Part shown: positions 1-6,218 of the stretch, one piece after another | Layout: every line of letters begins with the position of its first letter | Position numbering within the stretch: position 1 is the stretch's first letter | NCBI GenBank assembly: GCA_023252335.1 | Contig: JAJPEA010000060.1 | Span: forward strand, 1 to 10,337 | DNA from: Nitrosotalea sp. | GTDB taxonomy: Archaea; Thermoproteota; Nitrososphaeria; Nitrososphaerales; Nitrosopumilaceae | DNA: 10,337 nucleotides | Direction: 5' to 3' | Translations under genes and position numbers: made by a program | The notes under the pieces: generated by a model | The model's database searches: none | The model's input: only the letters and a program-made list of their open reading frames with translations | What the model was told of the DNA's origin: nothing

Positions 1-104
1 AATAACTGTAAAATCAGTCATCAACCAAATCGAGCCTTGGCTATTCTTAAGTTTTGAGGAATATGTATGGAGAAATTTACAATCATCCAAAACTTGAATA
101 CATG

Positions 105-110
105 TTTAAA
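105..110 (+). promoter_or_regulatory. TATA box of the substrate-binding protein gene
   Basis: TTTAAA sits 25-30 bases before the ATG at 135, the distance expected between an archaeal TATA box and the transcription start. This implies a leaderless or nearly leaderless message starting at 135. It argues against the earlier in-frame ATG at 54, which would lie upstream of the promoter. Confidence 0.5.
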
Positions 111-134
111 ACAAATATCGTAGATGATACATGT

Positions 135-1052
135 ATGAAACTAGTCTCCTTTCTTCCAAGTGCAACTGAAATATTGTATGAGCTAGGAGTAGGAGATCAG
201 GTCTTGGCAGTAACACACGAATGCAACTATCCAACAGAAGCCAAGACAAAGCCAAAAGTTATCCACTCCTCCTTTGACCCGCAAAAAATGTCTAGCCAAG
301 AAATTGACAGCAAGGTAACGGAATTAGTAAATGCAGGAAAAGACATCTACGTACTAGACGAACAAGTTCTCAAAAAAGCAGACCCAGATCTGATTGTAGC
401 ACAAGGAATCTGTGAAGTATGTTCACCTTATACAAGAGAAATAAACAAAGCAGTTACGCTGCTTGGAGGTAAACCAGAGGTTCTTGTTCTAGATCCAAAA
501 AATCTTGATGGCATACTAGAAAATATCATTGAAGTAGGAGATAAGGTAGGAAAACAAGAAAAGGCAAAAGACTTTGTTATGAAATTACAGAAAAGAATTG
601 ACTATATCAAAAATACTCCAAAAGTTTCAAGACCCAAAGTGCTATGCATAGAGTGGCTTGATCCATTCTTCTCAGCAGGTCATTGGGTTCCTCAAATGGT
701 GGAAATTGCAGGTGGAATAAACGGAATCAGCGCAACCGGAGACAGGTCAAGAAAAATACAGATTGAAGAAATGGTACAATTTGATCCTGATATCATAATT
801 CTAATGCCATGCGGATTTGATGTATCAAGGACACTTGATGAATACGAAAAGTTACTTGAAAATAACAAATGGAAAAACATCAAGGCAACAAGCAGAGGAG
901 AAGTTTATGCAGTAAATGCAAATGAGTACTTTAGCAAGCCAGGTCCACGTACAGTAACAGGTCTTGAAATTTTAGCCAAGATAATTCATCCTGACACATT
1001 TCGAGAACTTTCAATTCCAAAACAGTCTGTTCAAAAAATTGATTCTGAATAA
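135..1052 (+). CDS. ABC-type cobalamin/Fe(III)-siderophore substrate-binding protein (BtuF/FepB fold), no signal peptide
   Basis: A 305-residue class III periplasmic-binding-fold protein (COG0614 type), the family that binds cobalamin, haem or ferric siderophores for ABC importers. It opens directly with the first strand of the fold (MKLVSFLPSATEILYELG). It then has the subfamily pattern QGICEVC (residues 90-96, Cys93 and Cys96), a long linker helix near 125-160 and the second lobe with GHWVPQMVEIAGG (182-194). I chose the ATG at 135 because a TATA box lies at 105-110 and because an earlier in-frame ATG at 54 would add 27 residues with no conserved character. No signal peptide, lipobox or membrane anchor is visible, so it is probably cytoplasmic or exported by another route. 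No permease or ATPase gene lies beside it in this window. The fold assignment is firm; the ligand (cobalamin is the best guess) is inferred. Confidence 0.85.
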   Translation: MKLVSFLPSATEILYELGVGDQVLAVTHECNYPTEAKTKPKVIHSSFDPQKMSSQEIDSKVTELVNAGKDIYVLDEQVLKKADPDLIVAQGICEVCSPYTREINKAVTLLGGKPEVLVLDPKNLDGILENIIEVGDKVGKQEKAKDFVMKLQKRIDYIKNTPKVSRPKVLCIEWLDPFFSAGHWVPQMVEIAGGINGISATGDRSRKIQIEEMVQFDPDIIILMPCGFDVSRTLDEYEKLLENNKWKNIKATSRGEVYAVNANEYFSKPGPRTVTGLEILAKIIHPDTFRELSIPKQSVQKIDSE

Positions 1053-1160
1053 TAAATCAGCTAACATCCTCACAGGGTAGGATAATGAAGATGCAAGCTA
1101 ATTTGATAACATGTACAAGACTTGTTATTTATTTGAGATCAAACTTTTACTTTCTTATTC

Positions 1161-1182
1161 TATAATCCTAGAATGACGTCAT
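1161..1182 (+). promoter_or_regulatory. Possible TATA box with perfect palindrome ATGACGTCAT
   Basis: TATAAT at 1161-1166 is followed by the perfect 10-bp palindrome ATGACGTCAT at 1173-1182, where it would overlap the promoter just upstream of a start near 1190. If used, it gives the phosphoesterase message a leader of about 80 nt. The rest of the gap 1053-1272 holds T-rich stretches that could end the upstream transcript, a weak ATCCT/AGGAT inverted repeat near 1065-1082 and an ACACGTGT palindrome near 1202. Nothing coding is seen in the gap. Confidence 0.3.
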
Positions 1183-1272
1183 GTCACCCTGGACACAATC
1201 TACACGTGTTTTTCCACAAATCAATTCTTTACCACAAAAAATTTCAAATTAGGCTAAAAAACAGCAAGTTCA

Positions 1273-2112
1273 TTGGATCTAGTTTTTTCTGACATACATG
1301 CAGATCTGAACGGGCTTGACCTGATAATCAAGACCGTATCAAGTGATGAGTTTGTAAAAAAGTATGGTTCATTTTCTAGAATCATCAATCTAGGTGACTT
1401 GCTTGAGCGTGGTGTTCATCCAAAACAAGTCATATCAAAATTGCGTTCACTTGAAAAAAATTATCCAGTATTTTCTGTGATAGGTAATCATGATGAAGGA
1501 TTTCTGAGTGGAAAAAAGGTGAGTGCAAGTTCTTTTGAAAGCATGGATGCACATGAAAATCTTGATGCTGAAGACCTGTCATTTTTCAAACAGAACAAAG
1601 ACGGAACATTTGGAAACCAAGAGTTCATTGATACAAAAAATGGCCTCTTTTGTGTTCACGGGGGACCATTGGATCCAAAGAAAATAACCCCGAAAAATGC
1701 CAATAGTGATGCTTGGCTCTATCAAAGAAATTGGCAGCGACTCACAGATGAAGGCTTTGAGTTCTTTAGTTATCATGGGTACCATTACAAAGCATCATCT
1801 GCGTTCAGAGAAGTGGAAAAGCATGTCCGTAATCATATCATACTATGTGGACACCAGCACATGGAAGCTGCCCTGGTTCACCAAGCAGGTAAAATTCATG
1901 AGATTTATTCTAATCTTGAGCCAAAAAAAGAAAAATTTGCAGGACATGTATTGGAAAGCAAAGAAATCGAAATCAAGCCAACTAGTGATTATCTAATAAG
2001 ATTAGGCCTTGGAGGTCCTGCTGGATATTATGGTGTTGGTTCCTCTATGCCACACTTTGCCATAATCCAATACAACCCAAAAAAGGTAATACTATTTACA
2101 GTAAATCCATAA
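1273..2112 (+). CDS. Calcineurin-like metallophosphoesterase
   Basis: A 279-residue protein with the full metal-ligand set of the calcineurin-like phosphoesterase family: DIH (Asp7, His9), GDLLERG (Asp42), GNHDE (Asn72, His73), VHGG (His129) and GHQH (His194, His196). These enzymes use a two-metal centre to hydrolyse phosphomono- or diesters. The order and spacing are like PP2A-type and diadenosine-tetraphosphatase-type members, but the substrate cannot be read from sequence. The start must be TTG at 1273: an in-frame TAA lies at 1255, and the first conserved strand begins three codons after the start, so no alternative fits. No signal peptide is seen, so it is cytoplasmic. The hemerythrin gene follows after 18 bases, so the two are probably cotranscribed. 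Confidence 0.88.
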   Translation: MDLVFSDIHADLNGLDLIIKTVSSDEFVKKYGSFSRIINLGDLLERGVHPKQVISKLRSLEKNYPVFSVIGNHDEGFLSGKKVSASSFESMDAHENLDAEDLSFFKQNKDGTFGNQEFIDTKNGLFCVHGGPLDPKKITPKNANSDAWLYQRNWQRLTDEGFEFFSYHGYHYKASSAFREVEKHVRNHIILCGHQHMEAALVHQAGKIHEIYSNLEPKKEKFAGHVLESKEIEIKPTSDYLIRLGLGGPAGYYGVGSSMPHFAIIQYNPKKVILFTVNP

Positions 2113-2120
2113 GTATCAAT

Positions 2121-2124
2121 AGGA
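2121..2124 (+). promoter_or_regulatory. Shine-Dalgarno-like AGGA before the hemerythrin gene
   Basis: AGGA ends six bases before the ATG at 2131, in the 18-base gap after the phosphoesterase stop. A ribosome-binding site here fits a downstream operon gene, unlike most genes in this window, which appear leaderless. Confidence 0.45.
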
Positions 2125-2130
2125 TCTGAT

Positions 2131-2673
2131 ATGAGCGGAACTGGAACATTACGAAACGATCATAGACAAATACGCAGGCTGGAAAAAATAATTACCAAAT
2201 GTTATACCGCATTAAATGAAAATAATGACATTCCATTTTCTGATATGCAAATAATGGTTTCAATCATGTCAGAATTTTTGGATGCAATACATTATGCAAG
2301 AGAAGAAGACCAGTATTTTCCTTGCGTTGCAAGTTATGATTCTCTAAAACAAGAAATTCGGGCATTTATGATTGAACACGAGTTTGGAAGAAGAATAGCG
2401 GCAAACATTTCAAAGCACCTGCAAAAGTGGAAGTCAGGAGAAGACCAAAGAGAACCTGTTGCAAGATTTCTCAAGGCATATGCAGTTTATCTTGATGATC
2501 ACCTGACAAAGGAAGACAAGTTCTTTGATACTGCAGAAAAACAAGTACTATCTCAAGATGAAGAAAAAATGATGTATGAAGAATTTCAAGCAGTGACTGC
2601 AGTTGCTACAAAGCTTGACGAGATGATAAAATCCATAGATTACTTGGAATCCACGCTCTGGATGAAGAGCTAG
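2131..2673 (+). CDS. Hemerythrin HHE cation-binding domain protein
   Basis: A 180-residue all-helical protein with the ligand pattern of the hemerythrin/HHE four-helix bundle: His11 in NDHRQI, His54 with Glu58 (or Glu59) in IHYAREED, His83 in EHEFGRR, and His124 with Glu128 in DHLTKED. This is the complete set expected for a non-haem di-iron site that binds O2, NO or reactive species, or stores iron. The C-terminal 40 residues form another amphipathic helix beyond the core. No signal peptide or fused domain is present. It follows the phosphoesterase gene by 18 bases with its own AGGA site, suggesting one transcript. The family call is strong. Whether it senses oxygen or NO, or handles iron, is unknown, though NO and O2 handling would be relevant to an ammonia oxidiser. 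Confidence 0.88.
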   Translation: MSGTGTLRNDHRQIRRLEKIITKCYTALNENNDIPFSDMQIMVSIMSEFLDAIHYAREEDQYFPCVASYDSLKQEIRAFMIEHEFGRRIAANISKHLQKWKSGEDQREPVARFLKAYAVYLDDHLTKEDKFFDTAEKQVLSQDEEKMMYEEFQAVTAVATKLDEMIKSIDYLESTLWMKS

Positions 2674-2731
2674 TTCTCAAAGACTGATCGTATTCTAGGA
2701 TAAACCGATACCTTGTTTTGCTCTGATGTGA

Positions 2732-2738
2732 GTTTTTG
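2732..2738 (+). terminator. Possible U-tract terminator after the hemerythrin gene
   Basis: A T5 run at 2733-2737, with further T-rich sequence just before and after, lies about 60 bases past the hemerythrin stop. Archaeal termination mostly needs only U-tracts, so this is a plausible but weak site. Confidence 0.25.
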
Positions 2739-2767
2739 TTGCATGTTTCTGTATAGGATACACAATT

Positions 2768-2776
2768 ATTATATAT
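2768..2776 (+). promoter_or_regulatory. TATA box of the DUF6293-like regulator gene
   Basis: ATTATATAT lies about 38 bases before the ATG at 2810, placing the transcript start near 2799. That excludes the in-frame ATG at 2789 as the translation start and leaves a leader of about 10 nt. Confidence 0.55.
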
Positions 2777-2784
2777 CATCACCA

Positions 2785-2807
2785 TAGTATGATAACTATA
2801 CATACTA
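2785..2807. promoter_or_regulatory. Inverted repeat TAGTATG-N9-CATACTA at the regulator's transcription start
   Basis: Seven-base arms are perfectly complementary and separated by nine bases. The whole 23-bp site spans the predicted transcript start and ends three bases before the start codon. This is the geometry of a dimer-bound repressor site. The gene it controls encodes a winged-helix protein, so autoregulation is a reasonable inference. Confidence 0.4.
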
Positions 2808-2809
2808 AC

Positions 2810-3553
2810 ATGAGTAAGATAGTAAACCTCCGTGTACATGTAGCCCCTGTAGGCTTTGAGATTGACCGAATTGCAATTCCCGCAAAACAAATGAAAGCTG
2901 ACAGGGTGTGGTTATTGATGCATGCAGAACCATCAAAGGATCAAGCTCAAGGATTCATGGAAAAAATTCGAGCTCAACTAAAAAAAGAAAAGATCGAAGT
3001 ACAAGTAGCACATTCCAATAGGTTTGATCTCTTCAAGATCCTAAGGGCATTACGAGAAATTGTACAAAAAGAAGATGGAAATGATATTTTTGTAAATTGC
3101 TCCTCTGGATCAAAAATACAAGCAATTGCGTGTATGATGGCATGCATGATGTTTCAAGGAAAAACAAAACTTACTCCATATTATGCAGAGCCAGAAAGTT
3201 ACTCTAGTGTAAAGGGTGCACAACTGTCATCAGGACTCAAGTCAGTTGTCAAGTTGCCAGCTTATGAAATCCATACTCCAAAACCTGTTCTGGTACAGGC
3301 CTTGAAAATAATACAAGAAAATAATGGAAAGATAACTAAGAAAGAAATGGCAAAAATTGCATACGAAAGAAAACTCATCATGGTAAACGCAAGAGAGGAA
3401 AATTTTCAACAAGCCAGATTTGCAAGTCTTGACAAAAATATCATCCAGCCGCTTCTAAACGAGTGGAGATTCATTGAAGTTGAAAGGATTGGAAGAACTA
3501 GGTGGATTAAAACAACGCCCGAAGGACTAGGAGCAGTAGAGTTTCTTGGCTAG
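2810..3553 (+). CDS. DUF6293-like protein: CARF-like Rossmann domain plus C-terminal winged helix
   Basis: A 247-residue protein resembling the archaeal DUF6293/HFX_2341 family. Residues 1-150 read as an alternating strand/helix domain, opening with VNLRVHVAPVGFEIDRI and containing FVNCSSGSK (94-102). The latter resembles the ligand-binding loop of CARF-type Rossmann domains (compare the TGGTK loop of CRISPR ancillary effectors). Residues 155-247 look like a winged helix-turn-helix ending in a basic wing (GRTRWIKTTPEG). The expected role is a transcription regulator that senses a small, perhaps nucleotide, ligand. I chose the ATG at 2810 because the family begins at the first strand and the TATA box excludes the ATG at 2789. 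No Cas genes or CRISPR repeats are in the window. Its stop overlaps the stop of the convergent neighbour within CTAG. Confidence 0.72.
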   Translation: MSKIVNLRVHVAPVGFEIDRIAIPAKQMKADRVWLLMHAEPSKDQAQGFMEKIRAQLKKEKIEVQVAHSNRFDLFKILRALREIVQKEDGNDIFVNCSSGSKIQAIACMMACMMFQGKTKLTPYYAEPESYSSVKGAQLSSGLKSVVKLPAYEIHTPKPVLVQALKIIQENNGKITKKEMAKIAYERKLIMVNAREENFQQARFASLDKNIIQPLLNEWRFIEVERIGRTRWIKTTPEGLGAVEFLG

Positions 3554-3768
3554 CCACGTGTAGTAAGTTCTGGCTTTAATGTCCATGCAACAGCCATTGC
3601 GATAAATGGTACAGAAATCAAGGCTGCTATCTCCAGATATGTTCTGAACTGCTCAGATTGTTGGGGACTTGGATTAGACCATATGAAAGGTACAGGTAAT
3701 GCTGAGGCAAACCATATGATTGAAAGCATGATGATTATCTTGAGTGCACTCTTCTTTTTTGGGGTCAC
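3550..3768 (-). CDS. Small two-helix membrane protein of unknown function
   Basis: A 72-residue protein with a basic N-terminus (TPKKK), a hydrophobic helix at about 9-29 containing PVPF, a polar loop (SNPSPQQSEQFRTY) and a second helix at about 44-64, ending in a short basic/polar tail. The predicted topology is a helical hairpin in the cytoplasmic membrane. I do not recognise the family. The start is GTG at 3768; an A/T-rich TATA candidate at 3791-3805 would start transcription almost exactly there, supporting a leaderless GTG start. The gene lies just downstream of the dehydrogenase on the same strand (42-base gap) and could also be read from it. Its stop codon overlaps that of the convergent regulator gene. 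Confidence 0.65.
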   Translation of the reverse strand: MTPKKKSALKIIIMLSIIWFASALPVPFIWSNPSPQQSEQFRTYLEIAALISVPFIAMAVAWTLKPELTTRG

Positions 3769-3790
3769 GCTATAACCTTGAAATAGGTTC

Positions 3791-3805
3791 TATTAATTTT
3801 ATTGG
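3791..3805 (-). promoter_or_regulatory. TATA-like element before the small membrane protein gene
   Basis: Read on the minus strand this is CCAATAAAATTAATA. Its centre is about 29 bases before the GTG at 3768, which fits a leaderless start. It lies just past the dehydrogenase stop codon, so the small gene may have its own promoter. Confidence 0.4.
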
Positions 3806-3810
3806 CATAA

Positions 3811-4554
3811 TTATTTAGTGATAATTCCACCATCTACGGGTAAAATTGCACCCGTAATCCACGAGGCGTCCTCTGAAACAAGGTAAAGTATTGCCTTTGC
3901 AACATCCTCGGGTATTCCTATTCTGCCGATTGGATGTTCTGCTATTGCCATCTCTCTGTCAGCTTCAGTTCCAAGATATGGCTTTGTCATATCAGTCTCC
4001 ACAATTCCAGGACAAACACAATTCACACGTATCCTATGTTTGGCGTATTCTACGGCCCATGCTTTTGTAAGTAAAACAAGTGCTCCTTTTGAGGCAGTAT
4101 ATGCATCTGCTTCAAAATTTTCAAATGATTTCAATCCCGCGTCTGATGACACGTTTACAATGCAACCACTTGTTTTCATCAAATGGGGTATTGCAGCTTT
4201 TGTAAAACGAAACTGTCCAGTTAAATTTACATCTATAACATCATTCCATTCTTTTTCAGAAATCTCGTGTAGAGGTTTTACTTTGGGAAAAATTCCTGCA
4301 TTGTTCACAAGAATGTCAATTCTACCAAAAATCTCTAAAGTGTTTTCTACAACATTTTCTACATCTGTATTTTTTCTAATGTCTCCGGATATTGCTACAA
4401 CATTTTTCATTTCTGCTGCAGCATTTTGAAGATTAGTATTGTCTTTTGATGTGATTACTACATTTGCTCCATGTTGTGCAAGTAACATTGCAGTTGCTTT
4501 TCCGATACCTCTACTACCTCCTGTAACAATTGCAACCTTGCCAGAAAGTTTCAT
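3811..4554 (-). CDS. Short-chain dehydrogenase/reductase (classical SDR, FabG-like)
   Basis: A 247-residue classical SDR of typical length. Visible features are the dinucleotide-binding TGGSRGIGKA (11-20), the NNAG motif (84-87), Asn110, Ser137 in NVSSDAG, the catalytic YTASK (Tyr152, Lys156), CPGIVETDM (181-189) and the C-terminal PVDGG. It should be a soluble NAD(P)-dependent oxidoreductase. Residues after the second strand (TSKDN, 36-40) do not clearly settle NADH versus NADPH. FabG-like 3-oxoacyl reductase, glucose dehydrogenase-like or other alcohol/ketone substrates are all possible. Archaea lack bacterial fatty-acid synthesis, so the FabG name is only a similarity label. The ATG at 4554 gives the usual SDR N-terminus. 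The region before it has only a weak TATA candidate. Confidence 0.88.
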   Translation of the reverse strand: MKLSGKVAIVTGGSRGIGKATAMLLAQHGANVVITSKDNTNLQNAAAEMKNVVAISGDIRKNTDVENVVENTLEIFGRIDILVNNAGIFPKVKPLHEISEKEWNDVIDVNLTGQFRFTKAAIPHLMKTSGCIVNVSSDAGLKSFENFEADAYTASKGALVLLTKAWAVEYAKHRIRVNCVCPGIVETDMTKPYLGTEADREMAIAEHPIGRIGIPEDVAKAILYLVSEDASWITGAILPVDGGIITK

Positions 4555-4750
4555 CTATTTCTGATATCATGTACTGCATCAAATTAGTCTGTCGAAGATT
4601 GAAACAACTCATTTTAGTGAATCTTCAAAAATGCATGTTATAGTGGTATAATGATCGTAAACTATGTCTAGGTTTATTGAAATATTTTATTAAAAAATTT
4701 CAAAAATATAGAAAAATACAGATGAACTGATAAATATGATGATGTATTAT

Positions 4751-4760
4751 GATAAATAAT
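4751..4760 (+). promoter_or_regulatory. TATA candidate for the three-way-junction RNA
   Basis: GATAAATAAT is centred about 26 bases before position 4781, where the GC-rich structured segment begins. It is part of the small inverted repeat ATTAT-N5-ATAAT at 4746-4760. Its position supports transcription of the structured RNA on the plus strand. Confidence 0.35.
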
Positions 4761-4780
4761 GCAGAAAGATGTAAAATCTA

Positions 4781-4885
4781 CTGCTTGAGGGAGCGTGGCT
4801 CCGTAGACTTGAATTGTGAATCCCACATGGGTGGGATAAAAAGAGGTAATCTCTGTCTGTCTACGAATAAGGGCCAACGCCATTT
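4781..4885 (+). ncRNA. Unassigned structured RNA with three-way junction
   Basis: In the 392-bp gap 4555-4946, this segment is much richer in GC than its flanks. It folds by eye into a consistent structure. P1 pairs 4793-4801 with 4871-4880 (nine pairs, one bulged A, one U·G wobble). P2 pairs 4802-4808 with 4859-4865 (CGTAGAC/GTCTACG), separated from P1 by a five-base bulge on one side. Hairpin P3 is 4820-4826/4831-4837 (ATCCCAC, loop ATGG) and hairpin P4 is 4842-4845/4851-4854. A local alternative, GGAGC-GTG-GCTCC at 4790-4802, competes with P1. The U·G pair would become A·C on the other strand, favouring plus. A TATA candidate lies at 4751-4760 and T-rich sequence follows 4880. I see no RNase P, SRP, 5S or tRNA signatures. 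It overlaps no convincing protein gene. Confidence 0.55.
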
Positions 4886-4893
4886 AATTTCAA

Positions 4894-4920
4894 ACTACTG
4901 AAAAGTAGAAACTAATTTTA
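4894..4920 (+). terminator. Small GAAA-loop hairpin and T-rich stretch after the structured RNA
   Basis: CTACT-GAAA-AGTAG is a five-pair stem closed by a GNRA-type loop, followed by a T-rich stretch (TAATTTTAAT). It could end the structured RNA or protect its 3' end. It is short and may be chance. Confidence 0.3.
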
Positions 4921-4924
4921 ATGC

Positions 4925-4946
4925 AAAAAAATGATTTTACAAAAAT
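4925..4946 (-). terminator. tfb: U-tract terminator after tfb
   Basis: Directly after the tfb stop, the minus strand carries T5 and then T7 (an A7 run at 4925-4931 on the plus strand). Consecutive U-tracts are the usual archaeal termination signal. Confidence 0.5.
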
Positions 4947-5861
4947 TTAGAGCTTGAGTGATTCCTTCAATCCTTTGTATCTATTTCTGATTGTAACTTC
5001 AGTTACCCCAGCAGCTTGTGCTACATCCTTTTGTGTTTTATTTTCTCCATTCATGACACATGATAGGTATAATGCAGCAGCTGCAAGTCCCATTGGATCT
5101 TTTCCAGCTGAAATTTCAATTTCTGCCGCATCTTTTAAAATCTGTAAAGCTCGTCTTTTTGTTTTTTCGCTCAAGCCCGCCTTACTTGCAATTCTTGCAA
5201 CACATTTTATCGGATCAACAACCGGCATCTTTAGATCCAGTTCTCGTAACAATAATCTATAGCATCTGGCAACATCTTTTCGCTTGATGTTAATTCCATT
5301 TGCAACATCAGTAAGTGTCCTTGGAGTTTCAGTATCTCTACATGCTGCATATAATGCAGCAGCTACAAGTCCTGGAATTGATCTGCCCCTAACAAGACCT
5401 TTGTCAAGTGCTTTTCTGTAAATGTAAGCAGTCTTTTCAATTACTGCATCAGATAATGCAAGTTTGTCTTTTAATCTATCAAGTTCACTGAAAGCCTGTC
5501 TAAAGTTTCTGTCTACTGGTTCATGAACCTGACTTCTACTATCCCAAGTTCTGAGTCTTTCTATGGTACTTTTCATTGATGCAGAAAGTGGTTTTCCTGA
5601 TGCATCCTTGTCAGCAGGACCAATTATTGTTGCAAGTCCCATGTCATGCATTGCAAGTGAAGTAGGAGTTCCAGTTCTACTTCGATCTTCATGTTCTTCT
5701 TTAGAAAATGATCTCCACTCTGGACCGGATTCTTCTACACGTTCTGTAAGTACAAAACCGCAACCCCCGCAAAACATTTCTCCTGTAGTGTTATCAGTTA
5801 CCATTGGACCTTTTCCACAACGAGGACAACGTCCACCAGAACCAAAGGATTCGCGAGTCAT
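4947..5861 (-). CDS. tfb: Transcription initiation factor B (TFB, TFIIB homologue)
   Basis: A 304-residue general transcription factor that bridges TBP-bound TATA/BRE DNA and RNA polymerase. The N-terminal zinc ribbon has CPRC (Cys12, Cys15) and CGGC (Cys31, Cys34). It is followed by the B-reader/linker with GPEWRSF and a charged segment, then two cyclin repeats (about 105-200 and 205-304), the second ending in the DNA-recognition helix region VTEVTIRNRYKGL. All parts are intact and of normal length. I start at the ATG at 5861 (MTRESFGSGGRCPRCG), because the TATA/BRE at 5891-5905 predicts a transcript start near 5869, so the ATG at 5891 lies outside the message. Thaumarchaea usually encode several TFBs, so this may be one of a set with partly distinct promoter choice. 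Confidence 0.96.
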   Translation of the reverse strand: MTRESFGSGGRCPRCGKGPMVTDNTTGEMFCGGCGFVLTERVEESGPEWRSFSKEEHEDRSRTGTPTSLAMHDMGLATIIGPADKDASGKPLSASMKSTIERLRTWDSRSQVHEPVDRNFRQAFSELDRLKDKLALSDAVIEKTAYIYRKALDKGLVRGRSIPGLVAAALYAACRDTETPRTLTDVANGINIKRKDVARCYRLLLRELDLKMPVVDPIKCVARIASKAGLSEKTKRRALQILKDAAEIEISAGKDPMGLAAAALYLSCVMNGENKTQKDVAQAAGVTEVTIRNRYKGLKESLKL

Positions 5862-5890
5862 ATAATATCTTATAAGAATTTCGATTAACA

Positions 5891-5905
5891 TAAATAAAAA
5901 GGTTT
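5891..5905 (-). promoter_or_regulatory. tfb: BRE/TATA promoter of tfb
   Basis: On the minus strand this reads AAACC (BRE-like) followed by TTTTTATTTA. It is centred about 35 bases before the ATG at 5861, giving a start near 5869 and a leader of about eight bases. Confidence 0.5.
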
Positions 5906-6177
5906 AACTATGAGTACATAATCTATTAATTACTTGTTTTATATTAATAATGTATAAAAATTCTCAATTATCTTTAATTAATATCCAAATATTCGAATTA
6001 CCATATTGTAATCTTCTACATTGATTTATTTTTTTGACTGATGATCATGAGACAAAATTAATTTAATTTTCTGAAATAATATTTCTTGATTTATTTTTTT
6101 AAAATTATTTTTCAAATTTTTTTGAATAATTTTTTCAAAAATTTTTTTATAAAATTATTTTACAGACTTGTACATAA
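5906..6177. other. Very AT-rich intergenic region with T-tracts and a 15-bp direct repeat
   Basis: No gene is seen here. The 15-mer TTGATTTATTTTTTT occurs twice, at 6022-6036 and 6087-6101. From 6094 to 6161 T-runs recur about every 10-15 bases (starting near 6094, 6108, 6117, 6130, 6142, 6157), all on one strand, as in intrinsically curved DNA. The segment separates the divergent tfb and zinc-finger genes. It could be a curved upstream control region, a site for chromatin proteins, or simply a low-complexity spacer. I see no origin-recognition boxes. Confidence 0.5.
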
Positions 6178-6187
6178 CCTTTAAATA
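6175..6187 (+). promoter_or_regulatory. BRE/TATA promoter of the zinc-finger gene
   Basis: TAACC followed by TTTAAATA (6180-6187) is a near-consensus archaeal promoter. The predicted start is near 6210, about nine bases before the ATG at 6219. Confidence 0.6.
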
Positions 6188-6192
6188 CATTT

Positions 6193-6204
6193 GTTCTGCA
6201 GAAC
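6193..6204. promoter_or_regulatory. Perfect 12-bp palindrome GTTCTGCAGAAC between TATA box and start site
   Basis: The palindrome begins five bases after the TATA box and lies before the expected transcript start, exactly where a bound protein would block polymerase recruitment. It is in a GC-richer patch right after very AT-rich DNA. It is a strong operator candidate for the small zinc-finger gene. Confidence 0.5.
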
Positions 6205-6218
6205 CCGCATTAAATAAA

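Noticed and set aside
1..57. Open frame from the left edge ending in TGA at 55-57
   Set aside because: Only 18 codons, no recognisable sequence; it could be the tail of an upstream gene but cannot be supported.
54..134. Longer N-terminus for the substrate-binding protein starting at ATG 54
   Set aside because: The TATA box at 105-110 lies inside it and the extra 27 residues look non-conserved and are not a signal peptide.
2606..2890. Ninety-four-codon minus-strand ORF across the promoter of the DUF6293-like gene
   Set aside because: It overlaps the hemerythrin end and a clear TATA box, with a composition rich in Tyr, Ser and Asn typical of a non-coding shadow.
2810..3553. CRISPR-Cas association of the CARF-like protein
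   Set aside because: No direct-repeat array, Cas gene or effector nuclease domain is present in the window.
4674..4883. Sixty-nine-codon minus-strand ORF across the tfb-SDR gap
   Set aside because: It runs through the GC-rich RNA fold, has no family resemblance and is better explained as a shadow of the structured RNA.
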